Assembly: GCF_002878395.1 (NCBI RefSeq)
Contig: NC_061121.1
Location: forward strand, 11,646,202-11,710,201
DNA length: 64,000 nucleotides
Reading direction: 5' to 3'
Source of the DNA: Capsicum annuum
Lineage: Eukaryota > Streptophyta > Magnoliopsida > Solanales > Solanaceae
Positions 46,089-58,480 of this stretch are shown here, piece after piece (positions within the stretch are counted from its first letter, which is position 1; each line of letters opens with the position of its first letter). The notes beneath the pieces were generated by a model. It had not been told where the DNA came from. It ran no database searches and was given only the letters and a program-made list of their open reading frames with translations. The translations under genes and the position numbers were made by a program.

Positions 46089-46669
46089 ATTTTACAAAAA
46101 TATGACTTTTAGAGTCGGCACTTAATTTATCTGGAAAAATTAAGAAAACCTTTAAATGATTCAAACAGAAAAATTATTTAAGTTTAAAAATTCTAGGTAA
46201 GCGGTTCTCATTAACATTTTAGGAAGGTTTTTAAGACACCTAAAATGTTCGCTAACTTGCGGTTATCCGGATTGTTTGAAAAATAATTTTCTGTTGACTA
46301 ACTTCTAAAAGAAAAAGTAGATTGTTGAAAAGAAGTTGATTAAGGAATATTTTGAAAGTTTATGCAAAACTAATTTTTTAGCGACTTAGTTAGGGAGTTT
46401 AACTAGGTTTGAAAGAACACAAAGCAAATAAGCATAGAAAAAAAAAGTGGAAGAAATAAATGATTTGGACTCTTAAGCCCAAATTCATCAACCCTCTCCT
46501 AATCTAATTGAGATTTTATCCCATTTTCACCTGTTCTAATCTTGATATTGGGCTTTGGCCCATAACCTGTCCTAAACTATATTGTCGAGCCATTTTTGGC
46601 CCACAACCTGCTTCACCTGTATTAATTTATAACTTTTCCTTTGAGGCGCAAATAAATGAATAATAAAAT

Positions 46670-46690
46670 AAATAAATAAATAAATAATAA
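46670..46690. repeat. (AAAT)n short tetranucleotide run
   Basis: AAATAAATAAATAAATAA inside the candidate solo LTR. Confidence 0.85.
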
Positions 46691-48185
46691 AAATACAACA
46701 AACAAATATAAAAAAATGAGACTTTCAAGTCTCTTAATCACTTCAACGATGGACGTTTAACCATTTCTTCTTCTTCCATCTTCTTGCACCTGTATGCCAA
46801 GCGACTGACTTTTGGACTTAGATTTTTGAAATCGACTCGGGACAAAATGGGCCTCAATGGCCCATAAAGAACGTGCAAAGGGAAAAAGAGTCCGTGTAGA
46901 ACTCGAGCGTATCCACATGCAAAGGAAAAGTAGATTAATTAATAAATGTCCTAACTAATATTCAAGCAAAAATGCTAAAATATCATGTCTTATTTAATAG
47001 TAGGCAAATAATATAATAAATAAAAAGGGACATATTAATTCAGCAAAGGTAAATTCTCGCTCCATAGCATACTTCAATGAAGAAAACAATATGGGAACGA
47101 CATAAACAAACATCTAAACCAACAAGTGCATGAATGTAAAGGTAGCCCTTGATTGCAGTGTCACGTAAAAAAAAATAGTATCGACCCAGATAATTTGCAT
47201 TCATGTTCAAGAAGTGAAAATTAGAAATTTAACGTTTAAATTAACATCGAAATACCCAGTAATCTTATCGGGCCAATCAAACAAAAAGGTCACAACTTCA
47301 TGGTTAATTGCTATTTGGATGATCAACCTGTGACTCACTTTGAATAGTGACTTAGGCAAAAAGACAACTATTTTCAAAAGACCCATATCTAACTAGTTTT
47401 AGCTACACCATAAACTTAGTAAAGGTGAAACATAACTTTCACTGGGAAGCTGGAATGAGAAATTCAAAGAAAACCAATTTACACACTGGTCGGGATATAT
47501 TTGAATAAACCTATTTAATCATAAAAAACACAGTTTCCACTCAACATGCAGAGAAATTTAACCAATGAGTCAAGTTGAGAGTCGTAGGATCTTTAAACTA
47601 GGAAAAAAAGGTAACCAAGCTAATATTTAAGTGAACCCGTGACGTCCATTTAAATAAACAATAAGGGAAGAGGAAATTCATGGATGTTTAACAAAAAAAT
47701 GAAGAGGAAAAGAACAACACATCCAAAAGTCAAATCCTGAATTTTAAGTCAATACAAGTTTCTCAACCTTGATATGTACAACCAGAGAAAAGACTTTCAA
47801 AGGGGACGTGTATTCTCAAAATCGGAGAGTTTAGGGAAAATGACTTATTTCTTGTAACCGATTAAACATAACGTCTATTAAGCCATAGGTTATTCATAAA
47901 ATTCATCCTTGAATTAAGAACAGTCATGTTTACTCTTAGTTAAAATAGTGCACAAGTAATCACTAGAAAGAAAACAAGATAAGCACGAGATCAACTAATA
48001 TTTTGCAGACAATACATGAGAATGAGCTAGATAATCAACCTCTAATCATAGGAAAACATGACTATGAAACATTTCACTGTAAAAAAAAAGGAAAATTTTG
48101 ATGCAGCTAGGGTCAGGAATGATGAAACGGCATACAGGGATTTCAATAGAGATTTAAACCATGAGCAAACGATAAGCGAGAAAAT

Positions 48186-50635
48186 TATAAGACCCTGCAA
48201 AATCCTAAGCTTAGCTCAGTCTGTTAAATCTTGATAAGGGGTTTTCGACTTAGAAAAGTTCAGCTAAATGTTAGGACAAGTTTATGTAAAAATAGTGATG
48301 CACCGGGATTAGGCCGCGTCACAGTGAGTATCACGATGAGCCCTCCATCGCATCGCACTGAAGTCCATTTCGATAGTTGTCAAATTCTAGTATCTCATCG
48401 TAATTTTCCCACATTGCGGTGAGGCTCAAATCGACAATTGTCATGAACCAGTGAGTCACCGCGATTCCACCACACCGCTATGGATATAGCGATGACCCAA
48501 TCACCGCATCACATTGAGGCTTTAATCTGTATTCCAGTTACGGGATTTTAAATCCCAAGGGCAACTTAGACTTTTTTCATGACTCCGATCAACCTTTAAA
48601 TACGAAACTATGACCTAAATACCCTATTATGTCGCTTTTCCTCACTTTCTCTCAAGAACAAAATCAGTCTCTCTCAAGAGGCAAAACCCCTAGTTCAATA
48701 AATCAAGGTCAATTCTAAGAATCTCTCCAAGAACTCCAAGAAAACTCATAAATTAAAGTATGTTAGATGTTCATTCATGGGTCCCTTCCACCCATGAAGT
48801 CCGAGAATCCTTTTTAGAAGTACAAATAGTGTATTTATGATTTTCATGTTTGAATCAGATTGAATTCATATTCATGATATTAGTTGGGTCTCAATCCATG
48901 ATTTAAGTACATGTTTTTCCTGAAATTAAATAGCAAGTGTGAAGAATATTTGATTATCTTGATAAACCCTTGAATTTACAAAGTGATTAAGGTGTCTATG
49001 ATGTTATTTTGATTTTAATCCATGATCAAGATTACAAGTTCCAAGAATTGATCCTAATATGTGTTGAACTACATGATATTCATGATAATCCCTTCAATAA
49101 GAAAGTTGATTGTTGTAATCACATCAACCCTAAGTGTTTATGATTTAATGTACCAATTATGCTTTCCATGTGTTTGATAAATTGTCTATGAGAATGAAAT
49201 AATACCATTATAGCATGCTAACATGTGTTGTCCATTCATGTGCAAATTAATGAATTACAAATTTTTGATGAAATGTCTCTATGAATGAATTATGACCAAG
49301 AGAACATTTATATGTTATTCAAAGTTATGATTTGCTTTACTTTTCCTGCTATCGATTCCTGGGGGTATTTATACCTGATAATTTAGTTGTTTGTCAAAAG
49401 CCAGTGTCAATTATAGAATAGTATCAGTCATGTCATGATCAGTAGTAATCTCAGTCTTTTACAGAACTCAGTCAGTTACAGAACTTAGGAAAACTTAGTA
49501 ATCTCAGTATTAGTCCAGTCTAGTTCAGTATACTCGGTACATTATCTTTCTGTTGGGAGTAGGATTCAGCACCGAGCAAGCCTAGGGATGGAGGCACATC
49601 CGTTAGTTAGGAATGGCCCCTAGAAGCAATCCCTAAGTTCCAGAACTACGTAGCCAACGTAGGTTATGAGATGTTACCCATTAGATAGGACTGACATACT
49701 CAGGGATCACCCTCTAGTTTAGGAATGATCTCAGGGATCACCCGCTAGATTAGGACTAACTCTACAATAGTTGTTAGTACCCGTGGCATGGTATTAGCAC
49801 CCTTCCAGCTGGGGTTATAGGTTGGACCCTAATTAGATTAGAAAAGGGTATGTCCGTTAAATGATTACCTCCCGCAGTTTTGGTTTTAGTCTTAGTATAG
49901 AATTTAGTTCAATTCTACAGAATCAGGACTGTTAGATACAATCAATCAATATCAGTAACTCAGTTATCAGAATTTAATACTTAGCTTCAGAAAAACTCAG
50001 TTACCGTATACATTAATGTACATGCGTAGTATTGCATACTCTATAGTTACAATAGTTTTAGTTTTCATGTACTCTCATGTTCAGTTACTCTATATCATTT
50101 AGTCAGTATTGTTCATATATATGAACCTTTGCATTCATCCTTACCTCATCTAGCATACCAGTATATTCCATGTACTGATGCATACTTTCTCTTGCACTAT
50201 GATGTCTTATATCATAGGTTCAGATGCTCCAATTTTCGATCGTGCATAGACAAATTCAGATTCAGCCAGCAGTAGATTTAGAAGTGAGTCCTCATATATC
50301 GAGGAAATGCTTTATTTTAGTATTTCAGTAGACTTAGTATTTTAGTAGAGAGAGTTAGTTGGGGGATTGTCCCATCAACTCTACTTTCAGACAGTTTTAG
50401 TCAGAGGCTTTTCAAACTAGTTATCAGAAAGTATTCAATTTTACAGATTGTTATTTCAGTTGTCACACTTTATCAGTATTTAGATTTTCAACCTTATGGA
50501 AATTTATCCAAATTCCATATTTATTTCATGATTATTATACAGTGCTCACAACAGATATCAGTCATGGGTTAGCTTGTGGTCCTTTGGGGTCGTAAGCACC
50601 ATGTGGTGCCCAAGGTATAGTCCCGGGTCATTACA
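48186..50635 (+). repeat. 5' LTR of the pol-less gypsy element
   Basis: Starts TATAAGACCCTGC (TG start mutated) and ends GGTCATTACA. A CpG-rich tandem segment lies at 48295-48530. Confidence 0.92.
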
Positions 50636-50638
50636 AAA

Positions 50639-50652
50639 TTGGTATTAGAGCC
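50639..50652 (+). other. Primer-binding site of the pol-less gypsy element
   Basis: TTGGTATTAGAGCC, one base from the initiator-Met consensus, three bases inside the LTR. It fixes plus orientation. Confidence 0.88.
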
Positions 50653-50869
50653 AGGTTCAATATATTCCTAGGGAGTCTGAAAGCCATGTTGAGTAGAGTC
50701 TTGTGCATGGGTGTGTAGCACACCACACTTATGGACAGGAGGTTATGAGATATTTTAAGAAACGTTTCTCTTCTTTCAGTATTCATATTGTGCGAGTGAG
50801 CATGAGCTCATGTTAAACTCTTAGTCTAATCCATTTCTACCTTTTGCTTTCAGAACATACCTCCCAAGA

Positions 50870-51600
50870 AGACTAACGGAGGGAGAACATAAAATCAGTC
50901 AGCACTTTAGCCCATTCAGGCAGATCCCCTAGACGAGCATGTCTCTCATGTAGAATTCAAAGCTGCTTTCACTACCTTAGCTTATTCAGTATTTTCTCAG
51001 AACAATTTTCAAGTTGTTGTCCTATCTAGGCTTTTGACTTACACTCAGCAGAATGAGGAAGGGGAGCATAGGCAAAATATGAGGGCTAGAACAAATAACT
51101 CTACGCCAAGATCAAGGGGTAGTAACCACTTCTAATTCCATCAAAGGTTCTCAACACCAGTTTTACTTTCAGTATGGGCACTTATATCTAATTCTAAGAA
51201 TGTCAGTCAAAATGGATCACCAGGATCTAAGTCACAAGGTCATGGAAAGGGTGTTCGTACTAATCCACTTTGTAGAGAATGTGGTAAGAACTATAAGAGA
51301 GTGTGTAGAGCGAGCAGTGACGTGTATTTTAGATATGTAGAGTCAGGTCACAGAGTCTAAGAATGTCCTAAGTCTGTTCCACGAAGTCCGCACAGTCATC
51401 CTTTAGCTCAGTCTAGTCGCTCGAATCAGCAGGGTGCCACCTCCAGCAGCACCAGAAGGCAATGCCTAAATAGGATTTATGCACTTTAGTATAGACAAGA
51501 TCAGGAAAGTTCTCCTGATATAGTTACGGGTATATATGTGTATCTCATCTTTATGTTTATGCTTAGTTAGATCCCGAGGCTTCTCTTCTTGTAACCCCTA
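50870..51600 (+). pseudogene. gag and start of protease, pol-less gypsy element
   Basis: At 50876 ATACCTCCCAAGAAGACTAA corresponds to the usual MPPKK Gag start with its ATG changed to ATA. Near 51265-51375 the text reads NPLCRECGKNYKRVCRASSD, then VYFRYVESGHRV, ECP, a zinc knuckle whose first two Cys are lost. NRIYALQYRQDQESSPDIVT (51470-51530) is the start of the Tekay-type protease, followed by LSQIPRLLFL where DPGASLSF is expected. Stops are frequent. Only about 730 bases separate the first and last readable pieces, so most of gag is deleted. Confidence 0.82.
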
Positions 51601-53469
51601 TATAGCCATCAACTCGGTGTCAGACCTAAAATATTAGCTGAGCCCTCCTCAGTGTTTCCCCCTGACTCTAGAGTATAGTGGTGACAGTCCAGTTTAGAAT
51701 TATTGATTAAGTGGTTCACAACTGTAGAATAATGGCTTTAAGCTAAGGGGGAGATGGTAAAACAAGTGACCAAGTCAGGCTTTTAAATTTTAGTAGTGAT
51801 GTCAGTAATGTCAGTACTCATGCCTTACATGTCAGCTCTATACTCATAGCTCATAGTCGTGTACATTAACGAAAATCATGTATGCTTACAGTTCCTAGTA
51901 TAATGGAGCCCCAGTTTGCTCAGTGTTAAGATTCATGTTCCATGAATACAGAAATGCAAACTCAGGTCATGCAACTAATGACTCATGCCTTACAGTATGC
52001 TCAGTTCCCATGACTCATGTTATGCTCCTAATGATCAGCTAAATTCAGAGTATGTCATGTATATTCTCCATTTAGACCCCTTGATAAACTCATGATATTG
52101 ATATTCTATTCCTCATGCTTTAGTCAAGTGCCAAGTTCAGTGTAGTGTCCATTCATGCTTCAGGTCCCCATGTTTTAACCTTTCAGTGAACCCTCCTTAG
52201 TGATGGGCAGTTGCTTAGATGGGAGAGAGTAAATGTTTTATGTTGAGGAAAGATTGTTGCATGCTTGTTTTATAGGAGGCCTTAGTCATGAAGATAGGCT
52301 TGGATGTCATGTTGATATGTAAGTGGATAGATATATTTTGGAGATTTGAGTAGACTTGAACTTAGTAGGAGAATTTAGTTCAACTCAAACCTCAGTAGGT
52401 AGGGTTATCAGTGCCCATACTACATAATTCTAGTCATGTTATGGTTTCCTATTCAAATGTCTTATACAGATCATACCATGGTTCCTTACTCTCTAAAGTC
52501 ATTAGAACCTTATAGAAAGAGTGTCAAAGAAATTCTCCAGTCGAGTGTAAGATTTTAGCATGAGTTAGTTCGTAAAGCCAAGAATTCAGTTTAGTTTAGC
52601 AGTCAGGCGGGCAAGCTCGTATCATTTCCCATCTTTCCATCTAGCTGTACTATACAAAGTTTCATGAATATGACCATTCTAAGATAGAGCATCCTAGTAG
52701 TTACAAGTCCAACCTAGTTCATGTATCATACCTCAGTTTTAAATCCCAGATATTCAGTCACAATTTAGTTCATAGGTGCCCCGTGCATCATCTCAGTTTT
52801 TTCTAAGTATCTCAGCCAAGTCATTATTCCTCGAAGGATATAGTGTCCCAAGGGGGAGATACACTATAACCCCCGAGCTTTTATGTCCTCAACCTTTCAG
52901 TTTCTCTTCATGTAGTAAGATCCATTTAAGAGGAATGCGTACCCACAAGTTGACTCTCTCGTTCCAATCTCAGTCGTATGACCATTCTCATGTCATGGCA
53001 TATATTCAAGAAATCAGTTCATTTCATGATATTCAGTCTGCGTATCATGTTTCAGACCTAGTTATGCTCTCACATTCCCATACATTCATGTTTATTAAAT
53101 AATCTCAGGTTCATCAATACTATCATCTTAAGAGAACAGTCTTCCTTAGCTTTACCCAGTTCCATGTTCAAGATATAATTATAAACTTGGTATCAGTTAC
53201 CGTTGCATATTCAGCCATGCATTTATGAATCATTTTTAGTCATGTACTCATGCATCATATATGCATGTTCAGTATATAAACCCAGATTATCAAGTAGCTT
53301 CAGTCATGTATTCAGATATGTATGTTCAGTATGGAAAACTCAGGATATAAGCAGTTTCAGTCATGCAGTCATGCTTCAGTTGTGCATGTCCAGTATATAC
53401 TCTCAGTTTATCATTTCTCCCATCTTAGTCAGTCTCATTGGAGGATGAATATTCCCAAGAGAGAAATAT
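51601..53469 (+). other. Non-coding 3' core with three polypurine-like tracts
   Basis: No pol motif was found in any frame. AAGGGGGAGAT-type tracts occur at 51745-51755 and 52850-52860, and AAGAGAGAAAT just before the 3' LTR at 53457-53467. After the second tract the text ACACTATAACCCCCGAGC resembles an LTR start. The segment may have grown by duplication of the element's 3' terminus. Confidence 0.6.
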
Positions 53470-55897
53470 TATAAAACCCCTCAGAATCCTAGGCTTAGCT
53501 CAGTCCATTAAAGCTTGGTAAGGGTCCCTGACTTAGAAAAGTTTAGCTAAATGTTAGGACAAGTTTATGTAAATATAGTGGCTCACCGTGATTAGGCCGC
53601 ATCGCGGTAAGTATCGCGATGAGCCCTCTATTTTATCGCGCTGAAGGCTATTTTGGCTTTTGTCAAATTCTAGTAGCTCACCGTGATTGTCCCGCATCGC
53701 GGTGAGGCTCAAATCGGCAATTGTCATGAACTAGTGAGTCACCACGATTTCACCGCGCCATTGTGGATTTAGTGATGAACCAGTCACTTCATCACATTGA
53801 TGTTTTAATCTGCATTCCATTTATGATATTTTAAATCACAACAACAACTTAGAGCTTTTTCATGGCTCAGATCAGCCTTTAAACATGAAACTATTCCCCA
53901 AATACTCTATTATGTCACTTTTTCTCACTTTCTCTCAAGAACATAATCTTTCTCTCTCAAGAGGCAAAAAAACCCTAGTTTAATAAATCAAGGTCAATCC
54001 CAAGAATCTCTCTAAGAACTCCAAGAAAACTCACAAATTAAGGTGTGTTAGATGTTCATTCATGGGTCCCTTCCACCCATGAAGTCCAAGAATCCTTTTT
54101 CGAAGTACAAAGATTGTCTATTTATGATTTCCATGTTTGAATTAGATTGAATTCATGTTCATGATATTAGTTGGGTCTCAATCCATGATTTAAGTGCATG
54201 TTTTTCTGAAATTGAATAGCAAGTGTGAAGAATATTTGATTATCTTGATAAACCCTTGAGTTTACAAAGTGATTAAGGTGTATATGATGTTATTTTGATT
54301 TTAATCCATGATCTAGATTACAAGTTCCAAGAATTGATCCTAATATGTGTTGAACTACATGATATTCATGATAAGCCCTTCAATGAGCAAGTTGATTGTT
54401 ATAATCATGTCAACCCTAAGTGTTTATGATTTAATGTACCAATTATGCTTTCCATGTGTTTGATAAATTGTCTATGAAAATGAAATAATGTCATTATAGC
54501 ATGCTAACATGTGTTTTCCATTCATGTACAAGTTAATGCATTACACGTGTTTGATGAAATGTCTCTATGAACGAATTATGACCAAGTGAACATTTATATG
54601 TTATTCAAAGTTATGTTTTGCTTTACTTTTCCTGCTATCGAGTCTTGGGGTATTTAATACCCAAAAATTTATCTATTTATCTAGAGCCAGTATCAGTTTT
54701 AGAATAGTATCAGTGATGTCACGATCAGTAGTACTCTCAGTCTTTTACAGAACTCAGTCAGTTACAGAACTTAGGAAAACTTAGTAATCTCAGTATTAGT
54801 CTAGTTCAATATACTCAGTTCAGTATTTTTCAGTTGGGAGTAGGATTCAGTATCGAGCGAGCCTAGGGATGGGGGCACACCTGTTAGTAAGGACTGGGTT
54901 CCTATAATCAATCCTTAAGTTCCAGAACTACATAGCCGGTGTAGATTATGAGATGTCACCTGTTAGATAGGACTGACATACTCAAGGATCACGCGCTAGT
55001 TTAAGACTAATCTCAGAGGTCACCCGCAAGATTAGGATTGACTCCACAGTAGTTGTTTGTACCTATGGCATGGTATTAGCACCCTTCCAGCTGGGGTTAC
55101 AGGTTGGACCTCAATTAAATTAGAAAGGGGCAAGTCGGTTAGATGATTACCTCTCATAGTTTTGATTTCAGTCTTAGTATACAATTTAGTTCAATTCTAC
55201 AGAATCAAGACTGTTAGATACAGTCAATCATTATCAGTAACTCAGTTATCAGAATTTAGTACTTAGCTTCAGAAAAGCTTAGTTACAGTATACATTCACG
55301 TACATGCGCAGTATTGCATACTCAGTAGTTACAATAGTTTCAATTTTCATGTACTCTCATGTTCAGTTACTCTATATCATTTAGTCAATATTGTTCATCC
55401 ATATGAACCCTTGCATTCATCCTTACCTCATCTAGCATACCAGTACATTCCACGTACTGATGCATACTTTCTTTCGCTATGATGTCTCATATTATAGTTT
55501 TGAATGCTTCGGTTTCCAACCCCGCATAGACAAATTCAAATTCTACCAGCAGTAGATTTAGAAGTGAGTCCTTATCTATCGAGGATATGCTTTATTTCAA
55601 TATTTCAGTAGAGGGAGTTAGTTGGGGGATTATCCCATAAACTCCACTTTCAAACAGTTTCCGTTAGAGGTTTTTCAAACTAGTTGTCAGACAGTATTCA
55701 GTTTACAAATTGTTATTTCGGTTGTTACACTTTATCAGTATTTAGATTTTGAACCTTTTGGAAATTCATCCAAATTTTGCCTTTATTTTATGATTACTAT
55801 ACAGTGCTCACAGCAGATATCAGTCATGGGTTAGCTTGTGGTCCTTCAGGGTCGTAAGCACCATGTGGCACCCAGGGTGTAGTCACGGGTCATTACA
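53470..55897 (+). repeat. 3' LTR of the pol-less gypsy element
   Basis: Starts TATAAAACCCC and ends GGTCATTACA. It matches 48186-50635 along its length. The CpG-rich segment lies at 53580-53815. Confidence 0.92.
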
Positions 55898-57897
55898 AAA
55901 ATAAACGAAACAATTGGTATACTATACATTAACAAAAATAAAACTCCCTTCTTCACTGATCGATGTAGGCATGTAAATAGAGATGTAAATCAAATTAATC
56001 ACCAAAACAAAGGAAAATAGCCATCTCGTTAGCCAAACTTCAGTTTCAATATATTTTTTTTTCAGTTCCAGATTTAAACCTAGATTTAAATTGACTCTAA
56101 AAATCTATCAGGCTATGAAAAGTAAATCTAACTCATGAGTAATAAAATTAATTCAAATGTCACAAAAATATATAAAGATCAGACCAATATCCATCACAAC
56201 CTATGACTTTCAAAGCCTCTAACAACGAACATCCTATCACTCAAGACTATTAAAATACCACTACAACTATAGAATGATAAAGCGAAGAAGAAATTAAATT
56301 GAAACGGAATGAGATGGAGTGTTACCTGTTTTAGAGCTGCAAAACGACACTAAGAACCAACGTCGGGAGCTCAACCACCACCTAAAAACTTTATTGCAAT
56401 TCCAAGAACTTCTATGATCTTTTGAGATAAAATTTTAACTGAAAAATGAGACTTTTTCTTGATAGTTTTTTAACCTTTAAGCCTTTCCAACCTCCCATTC
56501 TTCTGGTTCTGAGTCCCTTTTATAGGAGAAGATTAGGCTCCCTCTTTAGTGCTCAAACGATATGGGAAAGAGTGGAATCAGGGGCAATTTTGGGATTGCA
56601 AATTGAGATATTTTCCAAGTTTTTGAATGATAACTAAATTTCTCTCTTAATTTTGTACTGATTTTGAATTCTTTTGGAGGATTTTGAATCGATTCAACCA
56701 ATGAAAATTGGGGGAAAAGAAATAATCCCCCAAAACCAATAGAATTCACACAAGTGTGTAAATTTATATGATCCCATTCCAAAGATAACAAATTTGAATG
56801 TTGGGAGAGGACACCTAGCTGTTTTCTAGAAGATTCGAGGTCCTTCAACCATACGAATCTACATGGAAGGCATGTTATGAAGAAGGAGAATAAGGGTTGG
56901 GGTCGAGGTTTTATCGAATTTTGCTGGGTCGGAGCTTGGATCAGCGAGTTGTCATCGGCTTGTTTGCTGATATCGTTGGTTATTATTTGTTGATGGTTTG
57001 AAGAAAAAGAATAGGGGTAAAGGGTATTGGGCCCAGGTTGATTGTAATTGTTTGGGCCTTGGTATTTTAAATGAATTAGGTTGTTGTGTAGTTGTTAAAG
57101 AATGGGCCAGGCCGGCCCAATTTTAAAGTGGGAAATGGTAAAGATTTGGCCATTGCATAAATGATCAATTTAGAGTAAAATTTCAGTCAACTTATTTTAA
57201 TGTTAACCAAATTGGATATCAATTGATCAATTGTATTTCCATTATGATTAATTTGATATCAATTATTTCCAATTTTAATAAATCGTCTGAATGGAATCAA
57301 GATTTGGAATAAATCAACGACTAATTCAATTTTGAGTTTCTTAACTTGATAAAATCAAACACGTATTTCTCCAAATAAAATATTTTTAAGCACAAATTAT
57401 ATTTAATCAAGACTTTTTTTTTCGTATAAATTCATTTTCAAGATATGCCTTGATAAAAAATTCGATAGTTTAAGTACCCAAATTATATAATTTCGTATAA
57501 TTGAATAACGATAATATATAATTACTACTTAAAAATAAAATTACCCAATACTTTGAACAGTTTTTATTCGGATGAAATAAATGTTGTAATTTTATTTGAA
57601 ATTAAAGAAGCTCAGAACTAAACTTAGTCGTGGAGGGCGAATATTAGATGTCAACAGTGCATTGAAACTTTTAACCCAATGTCTTACCCTCTTAATTAGA
57701 TGAGACATAAATTCATCATCATATCTTTTAATAATACTATTTTTCATGAACAAATTTAAAGCATAAGTAATTCCAAATCAATTATTTTTTTTATCAAATT
57801 CAATAATAATTATATTAGTAGCAAAAGACAAATAACATAAGAAATTACTAACCTTGAAATTATCTTTAGATTTATAATCTCACCTTATTGTCAAAGT

Positions 57898-57912
57898 CTC
57901 ATGCTGATAATG
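57898..57912 (-). other. Primer-binding site of copia element 2
   Basis: The minus strand reads CATTATCAGCATGAG directly inside the 5' LTR. TTATCAGCAC-GAG is a known alternative priming sequence in plant copia elements, from memory; the tRNA was not determined. Confidence 0.55.
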
Positions 57913-58152
57913 TGTTATGAAATATAAACTAATAACAATACGAATAGAGAAAGAAGAGAGAGTGATTATTATTTCTCTTGAAAGGTTCTTCAGGGGTCTT
58001 TTACAATGAAGGAAACCCTTCTATTTATAGAAAAAATTACTCCTAATTTCTCTCTAAAAGATAGATATTTCATATCCTAATAGATATCAAATAGATCTTA
58101 TCTGTTCTTGATAGACATTCTCCATAATATAAATATAAATACAATTATAATA
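57913..58152 (-). repeat. 5' LTR of copia element 2
   Basis: 240 bp. It matches 42817-43061 and ends TTATAATA on the plus strand where the other LTR has TTGTAACA. Confidence 0.88.
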
Positions 58153-58480
58153 TTTTTCTTATTTTTTTACTTTTTTTCAAATACAACTTGGAGTATTTAA
58201 AATTCTTATGGACAAACATCAACTTGAAATTGTATTTGGCACAAGTGTGTGGTTGAATTAGGTTTGTTGCATGAAAGGACAAGAGCGAGTCTTTCGAATA
58301 TGGTCATCTTTGTTAGGTAGATCTTTTTATTTTCCCCCTAAATGATAAACTAAAAATATCAAGATACAGTAGTTGTTTGACTATAAAAATTTAAATTTTT
58401 GAAATTAGAGTTGGAGTTTGAACTGAAGTTGAAGTTGTGTTTGTCCATGAATATAATTGGAGTTGTTTTTAGAATATGGT
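58153..58480. repeat. Tandem array of about 360-bp units (sixth copy, right part)
   Basis: It continues the array interrupted at 42816: ATTCTTATGGACAAACATCA, AGGTTTGTTGCATG (58260), TAAACTAAAAATATCAAGAT, GGAGTTTGAACTGAAGTTG. Confidence 0.88.

Larger units (their letters stand above)
48186..55897 (+). mobile_element. Pol-less Ty3/gypsy element related to the 18-28 kb Tekay-like one
   Basis: LTRs of 2450 bp (48186-50635) and 2428 bp (53470-55897), a perfect TSD AAAAT (48181-48185 and 55898-55902), and an initiator-Met primer-binding site at 50639-50652. The LTR ends GGGTCATTACA and the 3' junction text GGATGAATATTCCCAAGAG closely resembles GGATGAATGTTCCCAAGGG of the other element, so both belong to one lineage. 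The core is 2.8 kb against 5.0 kb there. gag and the first residues of protease are readable, but RT, RNase H and integrase are absent. It is a non-autonomous deletion derivative. Confidence 0.92.
46089..57656 (-). mobile_element. Candidate giant solo LTR (about 3.85 kb) nested in copia element 2
   Basis: The 5-mer GTGCA occurs at 46084-46088 and 57657-57661. The minus strand starts TGTTGACATCTAATATTCGC just inside the right copy. TGTTGACA is a frequent LTR start in plants. The left end (minus-strand finish) reads TTTTGTAAAAT, not the usual CA, so the terminus is altered or misplaced. Apart from the nested element at 48186-55897 it holds 46089-48180 and 55903-57656, with no coding frame and no internal LTR pair. 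That fits one LTR left by recombination, or a terminal fragment. The 46090-46200 GAGTCGGCACTTAATTT text is typical of the non-coding end of a plant LTR. Confidence 0.6.
42817..58152 (-). mobile_element. Ty1/copia element 2 (degenerate, with two nested insertions)
   Basis: LTR-like ends at 42817-43061 and 57913-58152 bracket the element. The 5-bp TSD TTTTT (42812-42816 and 58153-58157) is low in complexity. However, rejoining at this site gives AACTTTTTCTTATTTTTTTAC, which is what the other array units have. On the minus strand the purine tract TTCAGGGGGAG (43062-43072) and the primer-binding site (57898-57912) face inward correctly. Degenerate RNase H and an integrase tail remain; gag and the integrase core are absent. 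Without nested elements it is about 3.8 kb. Confidence 0.87.
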
